From Musa acuminata AAA Group (lineage: Eukaryota; Streptophyta; Magnoliopsida; Zingiberales; Musaceae), in NCBI RefSeq assembly GCF_036884655.1, contig NC_088356.1, positions 14,620,501 through 14,684,500 of the forward strand: a stretch of 64,000 bases of DNA, read 5' to 3'. Positions 42,700 through 55,038 of the stretch are shown one piece after another (positions within the stretch are counted from its first letter, which is position 1; each line of letters begins with the position of its first letter). The position numbers and the translations under genes were made by a program. The notes below the pieces were generated by a model. It saw only the letters and a list, made by a program, of their open reading frames with translations. It searched no databases and was not told where the DNA came from.

Positions 42700-45600
42700 G
42701 ACAATTTGAGACAACGACTTTGTTATCTTCGGATGGAAGTCTTTCCACTACTACATCTCCTCGGGTTACGATCTCTCTGATAAGGTGGAACATCCTCAGA
42801 ACACTTCTAATGAGACCTGGGTTCCCTTATTTGAGTAATCGCCCCATAGTTATCGCAATATAAGGAAGTCGGCTCCGCGCTACTCGGCATGACTCCCAAA
42901 TCTGTGATGAACTTCTTCAACCAGACTCCCTCCTTTGCTGCATTTGATGCAGCAATGTACTCCCCTTCTGTGGTCGAGTCAGTAGTAGTATCTTGCTTGG
43001 AACTCTTCCAGCACACTGCTCCTCCATTCAAGGTGTACACATACCTTGAATTCGACTTGCTATCATTGACATCAGATTGAAAACTTGAGTCAGTGTAGCC
43101 GTCAACCTTAAGGCTATTACCTTCATATACTAGTAAAAGATCCTTAGTCCTTCTCAAGTACTTAAGGATACACTTTACTGCTTTCCAGTGCTCCAAGCCT
43201 GGATCCGCCTGATACCTGCTCGTGACACTCAGAGCATGCGCTATATCAGGCCTAGTACATAGCATGTTATACATGATAGACCCTATTGCTGAGGCATAAG
43301 GTATCATATCCATGTTCGCCCTTTCTTTTGGAGTCTTTGGGGACATACTCGTAGAAAGCGATATCCCATGTCTCATCGGTATGAGACCTCTCTTGGAATT
43401 TTCCATGCCAAACCTTTTGACAATGTTTTCTATGTACCTAGACTGGGACAAGCCAAGCATCCGTTTGGATCTATCTCTATAGATTCTAATCCCCAAGATA
43501 TAGGATGCTTCTCCTAAGTCCTTCATGAAGAAGTGTCTAGATAACCAAGCCTTTACTGTGGATAGCATTCCTATGTCATTCCCAATGATCAAGATGTCAT
43601 CCACATATAACACCAAAAAGGTGATAGCGCTCTCACTTACCTTTCTGTATACACAAGGCTCATCTTCGTTCTTAACGAAGTCATAAGATCTGATTGCCTC
43701 ATCAAATCTTATGTTTCAACTTCCGGAAGCTTGCTTTAATCCATAAATGGATCTAAGCAACCTACACACCTTATCTGGGCAGTTCTTGGACACGAATCCC
43801 TCAGGTTGCATCATATACACCTCCTCCTCGAGGTTCCCATTGAGGAATGCGGTTTTCACATCCATCTGCCAGATCTCATAATCATAGTGTGCTGCAATAG
43901 CCAATAGAATTCTTATGAATTTTAGCATTGCTACGGGTGAGAAGGTTTCGTCATAGTCAACACCTTGCCTTTGATGATACCCCTTAGCCACTAGCCTTGC
44001 TTTATAGGTCTCTACCTTTCCATCTACTCCGATCTTTTACTTAAAGATCCACTTGCAACCGATGGGTACAATACCTTCGGGCGCATCAACTAGGTTCCAA
44101 ACCTTATTGGAGTACATAGAATCCATCTCAGAATTCATGGCTTCTTGCCACTTCCCGGAATCTATACTCATAATAGCCTCCTCGTAGGTCTGAGGATCAA
44201 TATCCTCTACATCCTCTCCTCTAATATGTCCCACATATCTCTCAGGAGGATGGGATACTCTATCAGACCTGCGTAAAGTTGAAACTTGTGTATTAGGTAC
44301 CTGAACAGACTCGGGCTGTAGAGTGGTGCTTGAGCTTGGTTCTCCAACCTCGCTCAATTCTATCATTCTCCCACTGTCTCCGCCAAGAATGTGTTCCTTC
44401 TCAAGGAACACTGCTCTCTTAGTTACAAAGACCTTTTGGTCATCGAGATGATAGAAATAATCCCCACAAGTTTCCTTGGGGTATCCCACAAATTTGCATC
44501 GCTCTGTCCTTGATTCTAACTTATCGGGGTTGTGTCTTTTAACATGGGCAGGGCAGCCCCAAATCTTAACAACCTTAAGATCAGGCTTCTTCCCTTTCCA
44601 TATCTCATATGGTGTAGACACTACCGACTTAGTTGGAACTCTGTTCAGAAGGTAAGCTGCGGTTTCTAGGGCATATCCCCAGAATGAGATGGGTAGGTCA
44701 GCGAAACTCATCATGGACCGTACCATATCTAATAGCGTATGATTTCTCCTTTCAGATACACCATTGAGCTGAGGTGTATAAGGAGGTGTCCATTGGGATA
44801 ATATCCCATGATCCTTGAGGAACTGAGTAAACTCTGTACTTAAGTACTCACCTCCTCGATCTGATCGAAGAGTTTTGATACTCTTTCCAATCTGGTTCTC
44901 CACCTCATTCTTATACTCTCTGAATTTCTCAAAGGCCTCAGACTTGTACTTCATTAAGTACACATATCCATACCTTGAGAAATCATCAGTAAATGTAATG
45001 AAGTAAGAGTAACCTCCAATGGCATGAGTTGACATGGGTCCACATACATCACTATGTATGAGTTCCAACAACTCAGTGGCTCTCTCTCCAGTTTTACTAA
45101 ATGGAGAGTTGGTTAGTTTTCCACGAATGCAAGGCTCACAAGTTGCATATGACACATAGTCGAATGGATCTAGATATCCATCATTTAGAAACTTTTTGAA
45201 TCCTTCTTTCATGGATGTGACCTAGCCTACAATGCCACAGGTATGCACTGTTCACCTCATCTCATTTCCTCTTAGACACTTACATTCATGATTTGTGGAG
45301 TAGTGTCTTGCATAAACAAACCTTTATGCAATATTCCTCTCATCAATCTCCCCTCGACTTTGTTAGAATTTACAATAAATTGTAGATGTGATAAGCAATA
45401 CTGGTATCCAATACCAATGCACTATCACAAAAATCTGACAATTGGAGATTGATCATTAATGTACCTGAAGCTTCTCCAAGCTTCTATTTCGCCCTTTCTG
45501 CAAGGTACTCTTTGCAGTTCCTCTTCCAGTGCCCATCTTTACCACAGTGGAAGCACTGGCCTTTGTCCTTTGCTGGGTCTTTCTTAGCAACCTTTGCTTT

Positions 45601-46284
45601 ACTTGGTTTGACCTTGCCCTTTCCCTTCTTAAGGGACCTTTCTGCTTTCCTTTTCCTTTTGGTCTCACCAGTGTAGAGAACTGGCTTCTCTTTCTTGATA
45701 GTACTCTCTGCCTCCCTCAACATATTGAGAAGCTCTGGGAGAGTCACTTCAAGCTTGTTCATATTAAAATTCACTATGAACTGTGAAAAGGAATCTGGTA
45801 GGGACTGAAGCACAATGTCCACACACAAGTTATCCTCTAGGACCATTCCTAGACCTGTGAGTTTCTCTATCCACTCAATCATCTTTAGGACATAGTTCTG
45901 AACCGGTGTCCCCTTAGTCATCCTAGCGCGGAAGAGGCTCTTAGATATCTCATATCGCTGAGTCCTTCCCTATTCCTCAAACAATTTGCGGATATGTAGG
46001 AGAATGGATCTTGCATCCATCTTTTCATGTTGTCTCTATAACTCAGGAGTCATAGAGCCCAATATATAGCACTGAGCAAGAGTGGAGTCATCAATGTACT
46101 TTACGTAGCGAGCGATCTCATCCTCGTTTGCCCCTTCTTCGGGCACAGGCATCACTGTATCAATAACGTACACGATTTTCTCCGCTGTGAGAATAATTCT
46201 CAAGTTACGGAGCCAATCCGTATAATTTGGACCAGTGAGGCGGTTGACATCAAGTATGCCACATAAGGGATTTGAAAGCGACAT
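42700..46284 (-). pseudogene. gag-pol: gag-pol of B1, broken
   Basis: Gag starts at the ATG at 46284 (MSLSNPLCGILDVNRLTG). It has a CCHC knuckle at about 45555-45520 ([14 protein letters not shown]). Protease keeps only VLDT and a short stretch, because its middle is deleted (about 45440-45330). The integrase zinc domain region follows (HCRLGH, CEPCIRGK), then DD35E residues in FTDDFSRYG, LRSDRGGEY and NGVSERRN. RT shows MDVKTAFLNGNLEEEVYM and YVDDIL, and RNase H shows DSTTEGEYIAAS. Stops: TAG near 46034, TAG in FEE.GRTQ (about 45970, shared with B2), TAA at 44037-44039, and another at about 43713. The RNase H end is frame-shifted after about 42807. Not functional. Confidence 0.85.
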
Positions 46285-46469
46285 TTTCTGAAAATAAAGA
46301 TGCAGTAGAAATAAATAACATGCAGATTTTGTATGAAATAAACTATCAAGATATGGACTTCTATCTTAATATGCTCCCACTATTTTATTAGCGAGTCACG
46401 CGACACCCTCAGCACGTGAAACGGAAGTCTCTGGCAGACTTCTAGTGGGGATCAGGATCCAATCAGCAT

Positions 46470-46782
46470 CTTAGTGTAACCTCGAGGGACTCGACCAATC
46501 ACACTAAGCCTAAAAGGTAGGCAACTCTTGTCGATCACAACTCCTTGTGATTCCCGTCCTGTTCGGCCTTCAAATCACCATGGCCTCGAGGGACTCGACC
46601 AACCATGATGCTCGGTTAAGTCAATACCTTCGTTACAAGATGAGTCTGATTTTATGATATACCCTCGAGGGACTCGACCAAGTATACCATACCCTTAGGT
46701 CACCGGTGACATCTCTATGTCGTAAGCAAGATAGCGAATCGCGATATAGGTGAGTCTCGAGAGACTTGACCAACTTAACCTA
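46470..46782 (-). repeat. Four spaced hairpins in B1 leader
   Basis: At 46470-46508, 46576-46610, 46657-46689 and 46747-46782, a near-constant core (minus: GGTCGAGTCCCTCGAGG) sits inside different stems, for example CTTAGTGT...ACACTAAG. B2 has the same four at 51356-51659. Confidence 0.7.
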
Positions 46783-47559
46783 CACCGGGAATCGGTTCCT
46801 ACTTATAACGATGGAAGGCCACGTGGGTCAATCTAATTGCCTCATGTTTACCGACTTAATATTATCGAGATATGTTTCTATGATTTGGTCTCCTAATATG
46901 ACATGTCACACATATACATATTTAATATATATCTACATCGCATGCAAATATATATACATATCTAGTATGTGTATAAGCAATTACACCAGATGATCACGGA
47001 CCACAACCTAATATGATTAGTCCCGAGCCTGTAGGCCTAATCACTCACATCAAGATCTATGTGTGCAATGGTGCATCTCCATGCCCTGTGATCGTCCATC
47101 TCGTCCTCATCGGTTCCGTCGACATCTTGATGCATCTTCATGCATCACGATCGTCCGTCTCGTGGGTCCCGCTATCGCATCCACGTTCCCGCTGCGCCTC
47201 CTCATGTGATTACAACTTAATCATAGGCACGTAGGCCCGACAATAAATGAGAAATATAATGGAGGCTCGCAGACCTCAATAATAATAATCACAAGTACAC
47301 ACATCACACGGTCCATGATCATCCGTCCACACATCATACATCACATGTATAAATAATCATCATCATGTAGGACTACTAGATAATAATAAAAATAATAATC
47401 AACTAAACTTTTTAATTAATTAATATTTTCTGAATTCAAGGACATTATAGGGAATTTTTGAATTCATAGGGGTATTTTCATAATTTGGACAAAAGAAATA
47501 AACTGGAATTTCTCAAATTCCGAGGGGCAAAACTATCTTTTTGCCCAGAAAACCCTAAT

Positions 47560-48000
47560 GCCCTTCTCCCCCTTGCTGCTGCCGACGCCGCCACCCTACC
47601 GGCGGCGGCCTGTGCGGCGGGGCGAGGGCACTGCCCTCGCCTACAGGCGGCACGCCCGCTGGCGGCGCTACCGCTGCGGGTAGGCGCCCCCTTCGGGCGT
47701 CGTTGCCTCCGCAGGCGGTGCTGTCCCACCGGGCGACCGCCCCTGTGGGGGGGTTTCGCCCGCGGGAGCAGTGGTAGGCGTCGCTGCCCTACGGCTGCAG
47801 GCGCCGCTTCCTTGCGGCGGCACGCGCCGCTGCCCTACGGCACCTCTGCCCGTGGGCTGCCAGCCCCGCCGGCAGCAAGCCTACTGCAAGCAGGCCGTCG
47901 GCCGGCTGCTGCAGGCACAGCGCTTGCACCGGCGATGTGCAGCCTTGCTGCGGCTGCCGCTGCAGGCGTGCAGATCGAGGGCAGCAACTGTTGCTACCCT
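47560..48000. other. GC-rich block in B1 leader
   Basis: About 440 bp of strongly GC-rich sequence with many CpG and repeated CTGC/GGCGG words, in otherwise AT-rich DNA. B2 is truncated upstream of the equivalent place, so there is no second copy here. No gene is supported. Confidence 0.6.
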
Positions 48001-48090
48001 TCCTCGCTTTTGCATCAACGATTTTGATTTCAAAATTCTTCCTAAACACAACACACACAGTTCAAAACCAATCATTCGCACGAACAACCT

Positions 48091-48103
48091 GGCTTTGATA
48101 CCA
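48091..48103 (-). other. B1 primer binding site
   Basis: The minus strand reads TGGTATCAAAGCC, next to the LTR. Confidence 0.75.
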
Positions 48104-48104
48104 C

Positions 48105-48780
48105 TATTGGGAAATCCTTGCAGGGGCGACATCACATGCGCAGCGGAAGAACAAGAAAACAAAATCCCCGATTCCCAAAGAGATGTTCATCGTCGTGCGA
48201 AGATTGATATGCAAAAATCCGCGAAATATGAAATTGCGTATAGAGTAGGTTTTGTTACCTAGGAAGATCGTATATCCCTGTTTCCTTGCAGATCCTTATG
48301 AGAGGGTGAAGGAGGTCAAGCATCCTCCTCTCTAGCGGTGATCCACACAGCAGGGTTGCGACGACGCTCCTCAAAACTCCAGACCTACTCTGAGGTGGAG
48401 AGGGAGAGGAGAATAGGAAAGGCAAGCAAGAGCTCTCTAGCCTATGGGGCTCTGAATCCCTCCTATTTATAGAGTTCCCCTGTCAAACCCTAATGGGTCC
48501 TCCCCTAGTGGGTATTGGATCTGCATCCAATAAGACAAGGGCTCCGTCGGATATCTCATATCCGAACCTCTACTCATCGCAATGCCTACCATATGTGTGT
48601 GACCCTCTAGGCCCAATATCGAGCTGGCCGTGAGTCATACCTATCAGAACTCCTTCTAACTCAGTGAATTATTATCTCTGTAATAATTCACTCGACTCAT
48701 CGACTACGGACGTACTAGGCCACTACGCTGTAGTCCCTAGACGATACAGGGGAATCCAATCCATTGGACCTGTCTGTCCT
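48105..48780 (-). repeat. B1 5' LTR, truncated
   Basis: 676 bp matching 41134 onward, with the terminal TG changed to TA. It ends abruptly at gtctgtcct. Confidence 0.8.
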
Positions 48781-51012
48781 GAGATTACTAACGTCCACTA
48801 GAGGCCTTCCTTCAATAGGCGAAGGGCAACCACCCTTCTACAATTTCACTCCTTTTGACAGGCTTAGGAGACAACTCTTATGGAATTTCTCTCCTCTCTT
48901 GAAAGATGAAAACTTGGAAGAAAAGAGGGAGGAGAACTTCTAGCCTTTACAACACTTTTGAGCTCTAAAATCACAGAGTAAGATCAAGCTTTCGGTGCCC
49001 TTTCATGCAGGAAAGGGTGGGGTATATATAGGCCCCAAACTGGTTTGAATTTGGAGCTAAAAAGTGTCACCTCCAAGATTTCCGGGGTCCTGGCGGTACG
49101 ACCGCTGGAAAGAGCTCGAAGACCGAGCTCTAGCGGTGCCACCGCCTGAGAGGGGTGGTTGCACTGCCCAGTCTAGCTTGGAAACTGAGCCCAGGCGGTG
49201 CCATCGCCTGACTGGGCGGTTGCACCACTCAGTCTCGCTCAAAGACTGAGCCTAGGTGGTGCCACTGCTTGAACTAGGCGGTTGCACCACCCAGCTTTCC
49301 TGGGAGACCATCTTCTAGGCGGTGCCACCGCCTAGCAGGAATTCTGATCCGAATGGGTTGATCCATTCGGCCCAATTTGGGTCTATCAAGGGCCCAATTG
49401 CCCCCAGATTAAGTTAATGGGATCACCTCCCATTCCTAACTTAATCTACATGCTAACTACAATATTTTTTAAGACATTTATTGCAACTTGCTCCGGTGCA
49501 TCAATCGCTTCTTCCAGCGAGCTTCCGACGAACATCCGACGAACCTTCAGCGATGCTTTGGCGGACTTCCGGTAAACTCCTGGACTTACGATGATCCACT
49601 TGGTGAGTTCCGATGAGCTTCTTTGGCAAACTCCTGGACTTTTCAGATTTGTTCTCGCAGAACCTCCGACGACCGTCTGGACTTCCGTCGAACTCTCGAA
49701 CTCCCAACATGATCATAGTCTTGACTCCGGTGCAACTCCTACTGCATGTCTTACTTTCATCGTAGTTAATCCTGCACATGTAAAACAAAACTTCGATTGA
49801 GACAATTAATCCTAAGTAATTAACCAAGTTGTCCGGCATGTAATTGGTCCATCGACACTTCGTCCGATTATTCGACGCATCGTCCTCTCCTACGGCCTAT
49901 TGCCCAATCGGCCAATTGACTCCGTAACTCCGATATCCTTGGCACAATACCCACTCTTCTTTGCCCGATGCCCGAGTCCACGGCCCGAAGCCTTCTGTCG
50001 ATACGTCAACCGATCCACTGGTCCGACGTCTAATCTTCCGACATGTTCCTCCAATACAACTTGATTTTTCCTGCTTTAATTATCTCATCCTGATCGAAGC
50101 ATCCTGCGTCACTCAAAACATAGATTAAAACATAAACACGTATATCAAGTGGTTTCATCATCAAAATACGAGATTCAACAATCTCCCCCTTTTTGATGAT
50201 GACAACCACTTGATGGCGGAGTTAACCTTAACTCCCGGAGTTTAAACAAACTCCCCGTATCAATATGCCATATTGATAGAAACTCTTGGATTCAAAAATC
50301 CAAGCAACATGTCATCATAAACTTATGCATAACATGTCATGTCATCAACATACTTCTCTCCCTTTGTATCAATAAAAAGGAGAAGTACCACAATTAAGTG
50401 TTTGTTATATAAGTTCAACTCATTGCATGAAAAACATAGTATCAAATTTTATCATCATGCAATCTAGCAATTAAAGATGTATAAGTTTAGCATGTTTGCT
50501 TTTCTTGAGATAGCAACTGTTTGCTTTCTTGTGTAAGCTCTTGATTCTTGCTTCCTATTTCAATGTGCAAGTTGCAAGTTTTGCTTCTTGAGATAGGCAA
50601 GATAGTATTTTTGTAATTTTTGTTTCTTAAGATAGGCAAGCTTGTGGCTGTTCAAGATAATAAGCTCTTTCTTCTCTTTTAAGAAGTGTCATTTTTGCTT
50701 TCTTTGCAAAGTGCAAGCTAGCAAAATGCCAAACTAGCAAGAGATAATGTTTTATATGAGGCAAGCAAACAATTTGGCAAGTGTTACATTTGCATCTTCT
50801 ATTTTGAGAAGTGCAATTTTTGCTTTCATCTTAAATTGTGCAAGCTAGCTAGTTTGCCTCTTTTCATGATGTCCATGCTAGAAATTCTTACTCCTCCTTT
50901 GTCACTGTCAAAAAGAAGGGAAGACCCTTATATCAATTTTCAGATTATGACAAAGGTAAAGTATCAATCTTATTTGTGCATCATTATATATTCAAATTAA
51001 AATATACATAAT
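48781..51012 (-). mobile_element. SV6: 3' fragment of a gag-only Sirevirus-like element
   Basis: A 3' LTR lacking its R/U5 end (about 48786-50180) and 830 bp of adjoining non-coding internal DNA. The internal part has a PPT (50181-50194), PPT-like tracts at about 50363-50375 and 50893-50905, and caagctagcaa-type repeats, as in SV2. It is cut at 51012 by the start of B2. No coding sequence. Confidence 0.7.
48786..50180 (-). repeat. SV6 LTR, truncated
   Basis: TATA element (TATATATA on minus) at about 49023-49030 and GGCGGT motifs at 49090-49340. It ends gattcaaca at 50180. Confidence 0.7.
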
Positions 51013-51844
51013 AAGATGTCGACGGAACCGACAAGGAGATGGACGATCACAGGGCATGGAGATGCACCGTTGCACACATAGATCTTGATGTGAGTGATTA
51101 GGCCTACTAGCTCGGGCCTAATCATATTAGGTTGTGGTCCATGATCATTTGGTGTAATTGCTTATACACATACTAGATATGTATATATATTTGCATGCGA
51201 TGTAGATATATATTAAATATGTATATGTGTGACATGTCATATTAGAAGACTAAATCATAGAAACATCTCTCGATAATATTAAGTCGGTAAACGTGAGGCA
51301 ATTAGATTGACCCACGTGGCCTTCCATCGTTATAAGTAGGAACCGATTCCCGGTGTAGGTTGAGTTGGTCGAGTCCCTCGAGACTCACCTATATCGCGAT
51401 TCGCTATCTTGCTTACGACATAGAGATGTCACCAGTGACCTGAGAGCATGGTATACTTGGTCGAGTCCCTCGAGGGTATATCATCAAATCAGACTCATCT
51501 TGTAACGAAGGTGTTGACTTAACCGAGCATCATGGTTGGTCGAGGCCATAGTGATTCGGAGGCCGAATAGGACGGGAATCACAAGGAGTTGTGATCGACA
51601 AGAGTTGCCTACCTTTTAGGCTTAGTGTGATTGGTCGAGTCCCTCGAGGTTACACTAAGACGCTAATTGGATCCTGATCCCCACTAGAAGTCTGCCGGAG
51701 ACTTCCGTTTCACGTGCTGAGGGTGTCGCATGACTCGTTAGTAAAATAGTGGGAGCATATTAAGATAGAAGTTCATATCTTAATAGTTTATTTCTTGCAA
51801 AATCTGCATGTTATTCATTTCTGCTGCATCTTTATTTTCAGAAA
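51013..51844 (+). other. B2 leader remnant
   Basis: No gene. It holds the four hairpins (51356-51391, 51449-51480, a damaged one near 51527-51555, and 51621-51659). Confidence 0.65.
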
Positions 51845-53065
51845 ATGTCACTTTCAAATCCCTTATGTGGCATACTTGATGTCAACCGCCTCACTGGTCC
51901 AAATTATACGGATTGGCTCCGTAACTTGAGAATTGTTCTCACAGCGGAGAAAATCATATACGTCCTTGATATAGTGATGCCTGCGCCCGAAGAAGGGGCA
52001 AACGAGGATGAGATCGCTCGCTACGTGAAGTACATTGATGACTCCACTCTTGCTCAGTGCTATTTGTTGGGCTCTAAGACTCCTGAGTTACAGAGACAAC
52101 ATGAAAAGATGGATGCCAGATCCATTCTCCTACATGTCCGCAAATTGTTTGAGGAATAGGGAAGGACTCAACGTTATGAGATATCTAAGAGCCTCTTCCG
52201 CGCTAGGATGACTTAGGGGACACCGATTCAGAACCATGTCCTAAAGATGATTGAGTGGATAGAGAAACTCACAGGTCTAGGAATGGTCCTAGAGGATAAC
52301 TTGTGTGTGAACATTATGCTTCAGTCCCTACCAGATTCCTTTTCACAGTTCATAATGAATTTTAATATGAACAAGCTTGAAGTGACTCTCCCAAAGCTTC
52401 CCAATATGTTGAGGGAGGCAGAGAGTACTATCAAGAAAGAGAAGCCAGTTTTCTACACTAGTGAGACCAAAAGGAAAAGGAAAGCAGAAAGGTCCTTTAA
52501 GAAGGGAAAGGGCAAGGTCAAACCAGGTAAAGCAAAGGTTGCTAAGAAAGACCCAGCAAAGGACAAAGGCTAGTGCTTCCACTGTGGTAAAGATGGGCAC
52601 TGGAAGAGAAACTGCAAAGAGTACCTTGTAGAAAGGGCGAAACAAAAGCTTGATGAAGCTTCAGGTACATTCATGATCAGTCTCCATTTGTCAGACTCTT
52701 ATGATAACATATGGGTATTGGATACCGGTAGTGCTTATCATATATGCAATTCGTTGCAGGTTCTGGCAAGGACTAGGAGACTAAAGAGAGGCAAGATGGA
52801 CCTCAAGATGGGTAATGGAGCAAAAGTTGCTGTAGTAGCTGTTGGCGAGGTCGCCCTACATCTGCTTAGTGGAGCTTTTATTGCATTAGATGCATGTTAT
52901 TTTGTTCCTTCTATTATCACAAACATTATCTCCATTTCATGTTTAACAGTTAGTAGATATAAATTTGTTTTTGAGAACAATGGTTGTTCGATATTATTAG
53001 ATGATAAGATCATCACGAAAGGAACATTGCATAATGGTTTATTTATATTAGACACCACTCCACAT
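51845..53065 (+). pseudogene. gag-pol: gag and protease of B2, broken
   Basis: ATG at 51845. TAG at 52157-52159 in FEE.GRTQ, the same place as in B1. Further stops are at about 52211 and 52571-52573. CCHC knuckle [14 protein letters not shown] at 52574-52615. The protease active site DTG is in WVLDTGSAYHICN (about 52713-52750) and is complete here, unlike in B1. The frame runs to 53065 and picks up in register after SV7. Confidence 0.8.
53061..53065. repeat. SV7 target site duplication, left
   Basis: CACAT, repeated at 62507-62511. Confidence 0.92.
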
Positions 53066-54988
53066 TGTTGAATCTCGGATTTTGATGATGAAGTCAATTG
53101 TCATTTGTTGTCTAATCTATGTGTTGAGATAAGTGTGCAGAATTAACTACGATGAAAGTTAGACAAGCAGTAGGAGTTGCGTCGGAGTCAAGTTCATGAT
53201 CACGTTGGGAGTTCGAGAGTTCGACGGAAGTTCGGACGGTCGTTGGAGGTTCTGCGGGAACAGATCCGAGAAGTCCAGAAGCTTGCCAAGCGAAGCTCGT
53301 CGGAACTCGCCAAGTGGATCGTCGCAAGTCCAGGAGTTTGCTGGAAGTCCGCAGGAGCATCACCGAGGGTTCATCGGATGATCGACGGAAGTTCGTCGGA
53401 GACTCGCCGGAAGAAGCGATTGACGTACCGAAGCAAAGCTGCAGAAATTGTCTTAGAAGTAATCATAGTTAGCACGTTGATTAAGCTGGAAATGGGAGGT
53501 GATCTCATTAGCTTAATCTTAGGGCAATTGGGCCCCTAAGAAACCGAAATTGGGCCGAATGGAGCTACCCATTCGGACCCAAATTGCACCAGGAGGTGCA
53601 ACCGCCCAAGCCAGGAGGTGGCACCGCCTGGGCTAAGTCTCCCAGGGAGACTGGGCGGTGCAACCGCCCCAGCCAGGAGGTGGCACTGCTTGGGGCTCAG
53701 TCTTCGAGCCAGACTGGGTGGTGCAACCTCCCCTGATAGAGAGGTAGCACTGCCTGAGCTCGGTCTTCGAGCTCTGGCAGGAGGTGCAACCGCCTTAGTC
53801 AGGAGGTGGCACCGCCTGGGGCTCAGTCTCCGAGCCAGACTCAGGCGGTGCAACCGCCCCTAACAGAGAGGTGCAATCGCCTGGGCTCAATCTTCGAGCT
53901 CTGCCAGGCGGTGCAACCGCTCCACTCAGGAGGTGCAACCGCCTGATCCCGGAATTCCGGGAATTGACAGTTCTGAGCTCCAAATTTGAACTGGGTTGGG
54001 GCCTATAAATACCCCACCCATTCAGCACTGAAAAGAAACAGACCTACACCGAAATCTTGATCTTTTCTATGATTCTAAGAGCTCAAAATTATTGTAAAGC
54101 CTCTAAGTTCTCCACCTTTTGTTCTTCAAAGTTTTGAGTTGTAAAGAGAGGAGAGAAAGGTTCTGTAAGGGTTGTCTCCTGAGCCCGTCAAAAGGAGTGA
54201 AACTGTAAAAGGGCAGTTGGCCTTCGCCTATTAAAGGAAGGCCTCTAGTTGACGTCGGTGACCTCATCGGAGGAGGAAGCCAAAACTGGAGTAGGTCAAG
54301 ACTGACCGAACCACTCTAAATCTCGGTTTGCATTTACTTTGAGCATTTTATCATTACTGCAAACCTCCTAAATAGCTACTGCCTTCTGCGCTTTTACGAA
54401 CGAGTTTCTAAGTTCGGATCTTTCCGAATCTGCGCTTAGACGTAAATCGGCGTTTTTGTACAATCATTACATTGCAGTTTACGTTTACGTTTTGATTCCA
54501 TTTATAACTGCAAACTGCCTTCTGCGCTTTTACGAACAAGTTTCTAAGTTCAGATCTTTCCGAATCTGCGTTTAGACGTAAATCGGAGTTTTCGTACGAT
54601 CATTACATTGCAGTTTATGTTTAGGTTTTGACTCCATTTATAACTGCAAACTGCCTTCTGCGCATTTATAAAACGCATCTCAAAGTTCAGTATCTTCAGA
54701 ATCAGTATTTAGACGTAAACTACATTTAGAAGTAAAACTACGTTTAGACGCAAACTGCGTTTAGACGTAAAACTGCGTTTAGACGTAAAACTGCGTTTAG
54801 ACGTAAACTGCGTTTAGACGCAAACTGCGTTTAGACGTAAACTGCGCTTAATCTTAAGTAATCTTAGAATCGGCTTTTACATCGAAATCATTTTTTATCG
54901 AACGAACGCAGCTTTCGTTTTTAATCGCTAAAAGATTTTCGCTGCACTAATTCACCCCCCCCCCCTCTTAGTGCTCTCGATCCTAACA
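53066..54988 (+). repeat. SV7 5' LTR
   Basis: 1923 bp, TGTTGAATCTCGG...GATCCTAACA. GGCGGT array at 53586-53950 and TATAAATA at 54004-54011. Units of about 136-140 bp lie at 54375-54690, a 17-bp array at 54705-54850 and a poly-C run at 54955-54965. Confidence 0.93.
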
Positions 54989-54990
54989 AT

Positions 54991-55002
54991 TGGTATCAGA
55001 GC
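54991..55002 (+). other. SV7 primer binding site
   Basis: TGGTATCAGAGC, two bases after the LTR. Confidence 0.92.
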
Positions 55003-55038
55003 AAGGTTAACTCTCTAACGGATTAAAACCCAAGAGAG

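Larger units (their letters stand above)
46285..48090 (-). other. B1 5' leader
   Basis: A 1.8-kb untranslated leader between PBS and gag. It contains four hairpins built around GGTCGAGTCCCTCGAGG (46470-46782), AT-rich spacer (46900-47480) and a very GC-rich block (47560-48000). The long proline/alanine-rich frames in the GC block are not supported as genes. Confidence 0.6.
41134..48780 (-). mobile_element. B1: copia family B element (Angela/Tork-like?), minus
   Basis: Minus strand: partial 5' LTR (48780-48105), PBS, long leader, gag-pol pseudogene, PPT and complete 3' LTR (42631-41134). The far part of the 5' LTR is missing at 48780, where an SV6 LTR begins, so a deletion or recombination joined them. 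Lineage is inferred from gag and pol style only. Confidence 0.8.
51013..53065 (+). mobile_element. B2: copia family B element, 5' part
   Basis: It starts inside the leader (atgtcgacggaaccgac, equal to the reverse of 47080-47125), so LTR, PBS and GC block are lost. It continues through gag and protease to the SV7 insertion, then resumes at 62507. Both halves match B1. Confidence 0.8.

Noticed and set aside
46470..46782. tRNA genes, because of the T-loop-like core
   Set aside because: No A-box, acceptor stem or cloverleaf can be drawn around any of the four.
47478..48262. Overlapping 80-180 codon frames on both strands
   Set aside because: GC-rich block with few stop codons by composition. 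No motif, and it lies in a retroelement leader.
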